This document shows, one piece after another, positions 59,380 to 64,000 of a DNA stretch of 64,000 nucleotides. Source of the stretch: Gordonia sp. ABSL11-1 (GTDB lineage: Bacteria > Actinomycetota > Actinomycetes > Mycobacteriales > Mycobacteriaceae); contig NZ_JASXSI010000010.1 in NCBI RefSeq assembly GCF_030315685.1, positions 118,965-182,964 of the forward strand, in the 5' to 3' direction. Position 1 is the first letter of the stretch, and the number at the start of each line of letters is the position of its first letter. The position numbers were made by a program, and so were the translations under genes. The notes beneath the pieces are model-generated. The model did no database searches. It worked only from the letters and a program-made list of their open reading frames with translations, and was not told the DNA's origin.

Positions 59380-62364
59380 GTGCCCGACGTTCGAGATCAG
59401 CGGGAGCCATCCGTGCTGCTGATCCGAGACCTCGGTGAGCTTGTCGTCGAGAGCGACGCCCGCACGCACGACCCCGGTGGCACCAAACCGCGCACCATTC
59501 TCGCACTGCTCTGCGCGGGAGCGGGAGCGGGAGCGGGAAATTCTGTCCCGGCGTCGACACTCATCACCGAGGTCTGGGGTCCCGACGCGCCGGAGAAGAC
59601 CCAGCGCGCGCTGGAATCCCAGATGTGGCGCTTACGCAAGGCGCTCTCACCGGACAGCGACGGCCGTTCTCCCATCACCACGGACCGGACCGGCTACCGC
59701 CTCGACGGGTCATCGGTGAGGCTTGACTCCGCCATGTTCGAAGCCGCCGCGGCCCGCGTGAGCACTGGTCACGACGCCTCGTCTGCGCTGCGTCACCTCG
59801 ACGACGCGCTGAGTTTGTGGCGCGGAGAACCTTTCACCACGGCAGCGTCGACGCCGACACTCGATCAAGCACGCCGACGACTGCACACCGTGCGCACCTC
59901 ACTGCTGACCCGCCGTGCCGACCTGCTCCTCGCCGGCGGCCACATCGAGCGAGCGCTGGACGAAGCACAAGCCCTGATCACCCGCGATCCGCTCGACGAG
60001 CACGCCTGGACATTGAAGATCGGCGCACTCGCAGCGAGCGGGCAACGCGCGGAAGCGCTCACGGCCTATCGTGACATCCGGGAACTCCTGGCGACCGAGC
60101 TCGGCATGGACCCCGGCGAAGAGCTCCGTGCCGCGCACCGCACTGTTCTCGACGACCACAGTCGAGCAGTCCGACGCATCCATCTCCCGTCTCAACACAC
60201 CTCGTTCGTCGGCCGCGACCACGAACTCGCTGCATTGGTCCGCCTGCTCGGCAGCGAGCGCGCCATCTCGATCACCGGCATCCCCGGCGTCGGGAAGACG
60301 CGCCTCGCACTCGAAGCCGCCCGGCGCGCTGCCGATTCGTTCGACGACGGGGTCTGGTTCGTCCCACGCCGGGCCGGCACCGACGACGCCGGCGCCATCC
60401 TCGCCACGATGCGCGTCCAACCATCGGCCGATGCACCGGCGCCACTCGACCAGGTCTGCGCTCACCTGTCGATGATGTCGGCCCTGCTCGTCCTCGACGG
60501 CGCACGACCCACACATCCGCTTCAGGAGAGCTCGCACCGACGGCCCGCGACCGAGCAGTCGGCTCCACACATCGACGCCACCCATATCGCCGTCTCCAGG
60601 ACCACCGACACCGACACCATTGACACCAGCACCACTGACACCGAAACAGCCGACACCGAAACAGCATCCGCATCCGTCGATCCCGGCCGCACTGACGCAC
60701 CCCCACCCAACGTCGTGGACGCCATCCTGCAGCGCTGCGCCGCGGTCACCATCCTCGGCGTCGGCGTTCCCTTGGGAGTCGAGGGTGAGCACGTGGTCAC
60801 CGTGCACCCGCTCCCGGTCGACATCACCGCGGGCAACGTCGGACCGCCGCCCGCGCACCGCTTGCTCACCGACCGAATCCGCGTGGCCGTCGGCAACTTC
60901 GATCCCGACGACGCCGACCAGACCGACCTCGACCGCATCTGTCGCGCCATGGGCGGACTGCCCCTGGGCCTCGAGCTGGCCGCGGCCCGGACTGCGACGT
61001 TCTCACTGCACGAGGTCGCCGAACAGTTCGGCGCCGCGATGCCCGAGCCGGTGCAGCGCGCCTTCACACTCGCCTACGAATCGCTCGGTGAGGACCTCGC
61101 CGACACCTTTCTCCGCCTCACCGCATTGCGAAGTCCCTTCACCCCGACGCTCGCAGAATCCGTGTGCGGCAATCGGGCCAGCCAGGTCACCGATGCCCTC
61201 ACCGAACTCACCCGCCGTTCGCTGCTCTGGCCGATCCGCGGCGATCGCCATCGGCCCACCCGGTTCACCGTTCTGAGCACCGTCGCCGAGCACGCCCGCA
61301 CCGCCGATCCCGCCGCCGCACGCGCCGCTCTGCTTCGACGCGACGAGGCCATCGCCGCCCTACTGACCACCACCCCCATGCGCAGCAGTCCGACGTCGGC
61401 CCGCGACCTCGCCCGCGTCGATCACGACCATCACACGGTCGTCGCCTTCCTCGAATCCGTGGTCGCCGACCCCGTCAAGGTGGAGGAGCACGTCGATCTG
61501 ATCGATCGGCTCGGTCCATACTGGTTCCTGCGGCGGCGGCTCGCCGACGGCATCCGGCTACTCCGGCGCGCTGCCCGCACGTGCTCCACAGGTCGGTGTT
61601 CACCTCGCACCCAGGCGTTGGTCACGCTGTCGCTCGGCGCGGCGCTCGCCTTCAGCCAGCTCACCGACGAAGCCCATCGTCACCTCACCGCGATCACCCT
61701 CGACGACCTCGACGTCCTCACCGCCGACGACGACCCCGAAACCCGGACTCTACGAATGGCTTTCGTGACGCTCGCGGCGTGGACGGGAGACGATCACGAT
61801 CTCGCCTCACAGCTCTCGCGCCGCGCCGGGTCGGCTCTGACGACCGGCCCCGACACGCAGTCCATCGCCGCGACCGTCACCGCCACCGTCGCACTCTGCG
61901 AACTGACCGCCGGAGACATCGCGGCCGGGTCCGAACACGCGCACAGCGCGCTGGCGCTCAGTACCGAACTCGGTGACCCGCTCGCGATGCACCTGGCCTG
62001 CGTGATGATGGGCATCGGCGCTCTGTTCGACGGCGACACCACGATGGGGCTGAAGTGGAACGATCAAGCATTTCGCGCCTACCTCGACGCCGGCGGCGTG
62101 CAGATCTGCGACACGATCGAGCAACGCGGGAACCACCTCGCGGCAGCCACCGACATCCGGCGGGCCGCCGCCGCGTTCGCAGTGGCACGAACCTACGCCG
62201 CCGACGCCGGGATGGCATGGCCGCGCAATCCGTTCACCCACGATGCCGTCCGCCGGTGCCGCGAATCCGACAACGCCACCTTCGAAGCCGGCTGGCGCGA
62301 CGGGTCGGCAGCCGCCCGAGATGCACTCGCCACCGGCGACCACGAGCGCTTCGCCGGAATGTGA
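59380..62364 (+). CDS. SARP/AfsR-type regulator with BTAD and NTPase domains
   Basis: 994 residues from GTG 59380 (GTG 59413 is an alternative). Residues about 10-110 form an OmpR-like winged helix (ILALLCA, STLITEVWGPDAP, LRKALS, GYRLD). The bacterial transcriptional activator domain covers 115-255 (FEAAAARV, ALSLWRGEPF, ELLATELGMDPGEEL). An NB-ARC-like NTPase starts at 275 (TSFVGRDHELAAL), with P-loop GIPGVGKT at 300-307 and Walker-B-like LLVLDGA near 370. The remainder is TPR-like helices. A Thr/Asp repeat insert of about 60 residues follows the Walker B region. Such ATP-dependent activators control secondary metabolism or morphology; no biosynthetic cluster is adjacent. Confidence 0.85.
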   Translation: MPDVRDQREPSVLLIRDLGELVVESDARTHDPGGTKPRTILALLCAGAGAGAGNSVPASTLITEVWGPDAPEKTQRALESQMWRLRKALSPDSDGRSPITTDRTGYRLDGSSVRLDSAMFEAAAARVSTGHDASSALRHLDDALSLWRGEPFTTAASTPTLDQARRRLHTVRTSLLTRRADLLLAGGHIERALDEAQALITRDPLDEHAWTLKIGALAASGQRAEALTAYRDIRELLATELGMDPGEELRAAHRTVLDDHSRAVRRIHLPSQHTSFVGRDHELAALVRLLGSERAISITGIPGVGKTRLALEAARRAADSFDDGVWFVPRRAGTDDAGAILATMRVQPSADAPAPLDQVCAHLSMMSALLVLDGARPTHPLQESSHRRPATEQSAPHIDATHIAVSRTTDTDTIDTSTTDTETADTETASASVDPGRTDAPPPNVVDAILQRCAAVTILGVGVPLGVEGEHVVTVHPLPVDITAGNVGPPPAHRLLTDRIRVAVGNFDPDDADQTDLDRICRAMGGLPLGLELAAARTATFSLHEVAEQFGAAMPEPVQRAFTLAYESLGEDLADTFLRLTALRSPFTPTLAESVCGNRASQVTDALTELTRRSLLWPIRGDRHRPTRFTVLSTVAEHARTADPAAARAALLRRDEAIAALLTTTPMRSSPTSARDLARVDHDHHTVVAFLESVVADPVKVEEHVDLIDRLGPYWFLRRRLADGIRLLRRAARTCSTGRCSPRTQALVTLSLGAALAFSQLTDEAHRHLTAITLDDLDVLTADDDPETRTLRMAFVTLAAWTGDDHDLASQLSRRAGSALTTGPDTQSIAATVTATVALCELTAGDIAAGSEHAHSALALSTELGDPLAMHLACVMMGIGALFDGDTTMGLKWNDQAFRAYLDAGGVQICDTIEQRGNHLAAATDIRRAAAAFAVARTYAADAGMAWPRNPFTHDAVRRCRESDNATFEAGWRDGSAAARDALATGDHERFAGM

Positions 62365-62660
62365 TCGCCCGCCGGAAGCGGCCTCGCGAGCCCGACCCCA
62401 AAACCCGACCAGACCGCGTGCGCTCCCTTCGGTCAGCACCCCGGTGTCAGGCCAATGGGCCCGGGCATCGCGCCGATAGCCACCTACTACCGACCTACCC
62501 ACCACCAGCAGCTGCCCACGTCCGCACCACCCGCACCACCGCACCGCTGTGTCCCCACCGACAGACCGATGTGAGCGCTTTGTGAGGAGCCCGCGGTCTC
62601 CTGGTCTCGTCACCGGCCGACCGACCGGGATGACCGGCAGACACGATCACGGAGGTTCCC
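62365..62660. other. Intergenic spacer
   Basis: 296 bases with no gene. Pro/Arg-rich frames continue from neighbouring composition only. GGAGG at 62651-62655 serves the next start. Confidence 0.4.
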
Positions 62661-64000
62661 ATGAAGAAGCACCTGGCATTCGCCGACGAGGAGTTCGACG
62701 GCCAGTTCGGCCGCACCCTGCAGGCCGCAGCCGTCGGCGCCGCCGACCTCGGCGAGGCGTTCGCGACAGCCCACGACATCGGCGACAAGTACAACCCACA
62801 ACGCTGGTACGACCAGTGGCTCGCCCGTGCCGAGTCCGTTCGGGACGCTGCCGAACGCGCCCACGTCAGTGGCCACCTCGTCACCGCCCACGAGTCATAT
62901 CTCCGCGCGAGCGAGTACTACCGGCAGGCCTACTTCTACCTGCGGACCGATCTCGACGACCAGCGTCTGCAGGACGCCTACCAGGCGCATTGCCAGACCT
63001 TCCGGCACGCGATGGAACTGCTCCCCCACACGAGCAGCCCGATCGTCGCCGCCGAGGTGGCCATCCCCTACACCGCCGACCCGATCACCTCCCCCGCCAC
63101 GCACGTGACGGCCGCAACCAGTGCAACCGCATCCACCGCAGGCCCGGAAGCCCCGGAAGCCCCGGAAGCCCCGACCGACTCTGCCCACCCGAGCGACATC
63201 CACGCCTGGCTCTTCCGCCCGGGCTGCGACACCGACCGCGTTCGGCCGACGATCGTGATGCCCTGCGGCTATGACTCCACCGCCGAGTCGGGCTGGGGAT
63301 TCGCACAGGGCGCCCTCGCCCGCGGGTTCAATGTCCTCAGCGTCGAGGGACCCGGCCAGGGCGCGTCGCTGATCGTCGACCGCATCTACTTCCGCCGCGA
63401 CTACGAGGTCGTGCTTCGGCAGATCCTGGGCTGGCTCGAGTCCACTCCCGGTGTCGACGCAGGCCGCCTGGTCGCGATGGGCCGCTCGTTCGCGGGCTAT
63501 CTCGTTCCCCGCGGCGTCGCCGTCGATCACCGGGTCGCCGCGATGGTCTGCGACCCCGCCCAACCCGACATGGGAGCCAAGATCCCTGACGGTTGGAAAG
63601 GTCGGATCGCCGCACCCCTCATGACGGCGCTGAGCAAGGTCAGCCAGGAACGCGACGACTTCTTCCGCGCCCGCATGGCCTGCCACGGCATCGACACCAT
63701 CGCCGACTACTTCGCCGAACTGTCGACATTCACGCTCACCGACCTCGTTGCCGACATCACGTGTCCGACACTGATCATCGAATCCCCCGGCGATCCGGTC
63801 GGTGGGCAGGGGCAGACGCTCTTCGACGCCCTGACCGTCGACACCAAGCAGTTGATCACCCCCGACCCCGGCAGCGGCATCGCCGGACACTGCGGCGGCG
63901 TCGGACAGAGGGCGTGGGACGCCGTCGTCTACGACTGGCTCGAGGACACCCTCGCCCGGGTCACCGACCCGACGGCTCCCGCCCGGGAGTCCGCGACGAA
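62661..64000 (+). CDS. Alpha/beta hydrolase, dipeptidyl-peptidase/DHPON-hydrolase-like (3' end outside)
   Basis: At least 446 codons, open to the end of the window. Start ATG 62661 with GGAGG five bases upstream. Residues 1-130 form a helical cap (KYNPQRWYDQWLARAESVRD and SYLRASEYYRQAYFYLRTDL). The hydrolase core begins with TIVMPCGYDSTAESG (near 195); the nucleophile elbow is GRSFAGY (near 275), and the acid is in IIESPGDPVGG (near 372). The helical-N-terminus form resembles 2,6-dihydroxypseudooxynicotine hydrolase and related C-C hydrolases or FrsA-like enzymes. A Pro/Glu-Ala repeat (GPEAPEAPEAP) lies between the two parts. The catalytic His is presumably in AGHCGGVGQ (near 412). Substrate unknown. 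Confidence 0.85.
   Translation, partial: MKKHLAFADEEFDGQFGRTLQAAAVGAADLGEAFATAHDIGDKYNPQRWYDQWLARAESVRDAAERAHVSGHLVTAHESYLRASEYYRQAYFYLRTDLDDQRLQDAYQAHCQTFRHAMELLPHTSSPIVAAEVAIPYTADPITSPATHVTAATSATASTAGPEAPEAPEAPTDSAHPSDIHAWLFRPGCDTDRVRPTIVMPCGYDSTAESGWGFAQGALARGFNVLSVEGPGQGASLIVDRIYFRRDYEVVLRQILGWLESTPGVDAGRLVAMGRSFAGYLVPRGVAVDHRVAAMVCDPAQPDMGAKIPDGWKGRIAAPLMTALSKVSQERDDFFRARMACHGIDTIADYFAELSTFTLTDLVADITCPTLIIESPGDPVGGQGQTLFDALTVDTKQLITPDPGSGIAGHCGGVGQRAWDAVVYDWLEDTLARVTDPTAPARESAT

Overview
The window is high-GC DNA from a mycolic-acid actinobacterium (order Mycobacteriales), most likely Gordonia or a close relative. This is inferred from gene content: an EphD-type hydrolase/dehydrogenase fusion, a wax-ester synthase (WS/DGAT), a secreted cutinase-like protein, DUF1023 and DUF222/HNH proteins, and two gene pairs that match Mycobacterium tuberculosis neighbours (Rv0337c/Rv0338c-like aminotransferase and Fe-S reductase; Rv0321/Rv0322-like dcd and UDP-sugar dehydrogenase). 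No rRNA, CRISPR array, prophage or intact insertion sequence is visible. One tRNA (Gly, CCC anticodon) is present.

Region 1 (1-4.7 kb): the 5' part of an anti-sigma kinase, a membrane protein, then a stress-type operon (promoter GGTTT-N15-GGGTAA) encoding a Cys-rich zinc-binding-like protein, a small membrane protein, a HemK-like methyltransferase and a CDGSH iron-sulfur protein. A heme-oxygenase-like di-iron protein faces them. Region 2 (4.7-7 kb) is decayed: a frameshifted pyruvate carboxylase tail and an IS1380-type transposase fragment flank an EthR-like TetR regulator. Region 3 (7-14.7 kb) looks like a ketone/alcohol catabolic locus: esterase and Baeyer-Villiger monooxygenase on the minus strand, acyl-CoA ligase and alcohol dehydrogenase on the plus strand, then a StyA-like flavin monooxygenase.

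Region 4 (14.8-20.6 kb) holds envelope/lipid acyltransferases (OafA-like with an SGNH domain, an acyltransferase-3 protein, WS/DGAT) and a DUF218 protein. Region 5 (20.8-37 kb) is conserved core: an Fe-S reductase with an unusual repeated C-terminal tail, an AlaT-like aminotransferase, EphD, a PF10118 protein, a PDR/VanB oxidoreductase, a DHA2 transporter with its TetR, a MerR regulator, UDP-sugar dehydrogenase and dCTP deaminase. Region 6 (37-47 kb) has a broken membrane-protein gene, an SDR/TetR operon, tRNA-Gly, a divergent DUF5997/LysR-like pair, an Amt transporter with a 72-residue membrane partner and a cutinase. Region 7 (47-64 kb) mixes small envelope proteins, two truncated genes facing each other, a PAS-ANTAR regulator, two RibD/DHFR-like reductases, an EspC-like/DUF1023 pair, a DUF222-HNH protein, a SARP-type regulator and a hydrolase running off the end.

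Recurring themes: probable SigF/SigB-type promoters near 1.5, 4.8, 47.2 and 47.8 kb; at least six genes whose start lies 6-7 bases after a TANNNT hexamer (probable leaderless transcripts); and a dispersed intergenic repeat (about 33.2, 38.8, 41.8 and 52.7 kb), three copies of which sit between convergent genes. Functions are assigned from motif and family recognition by eye. No database search was run.
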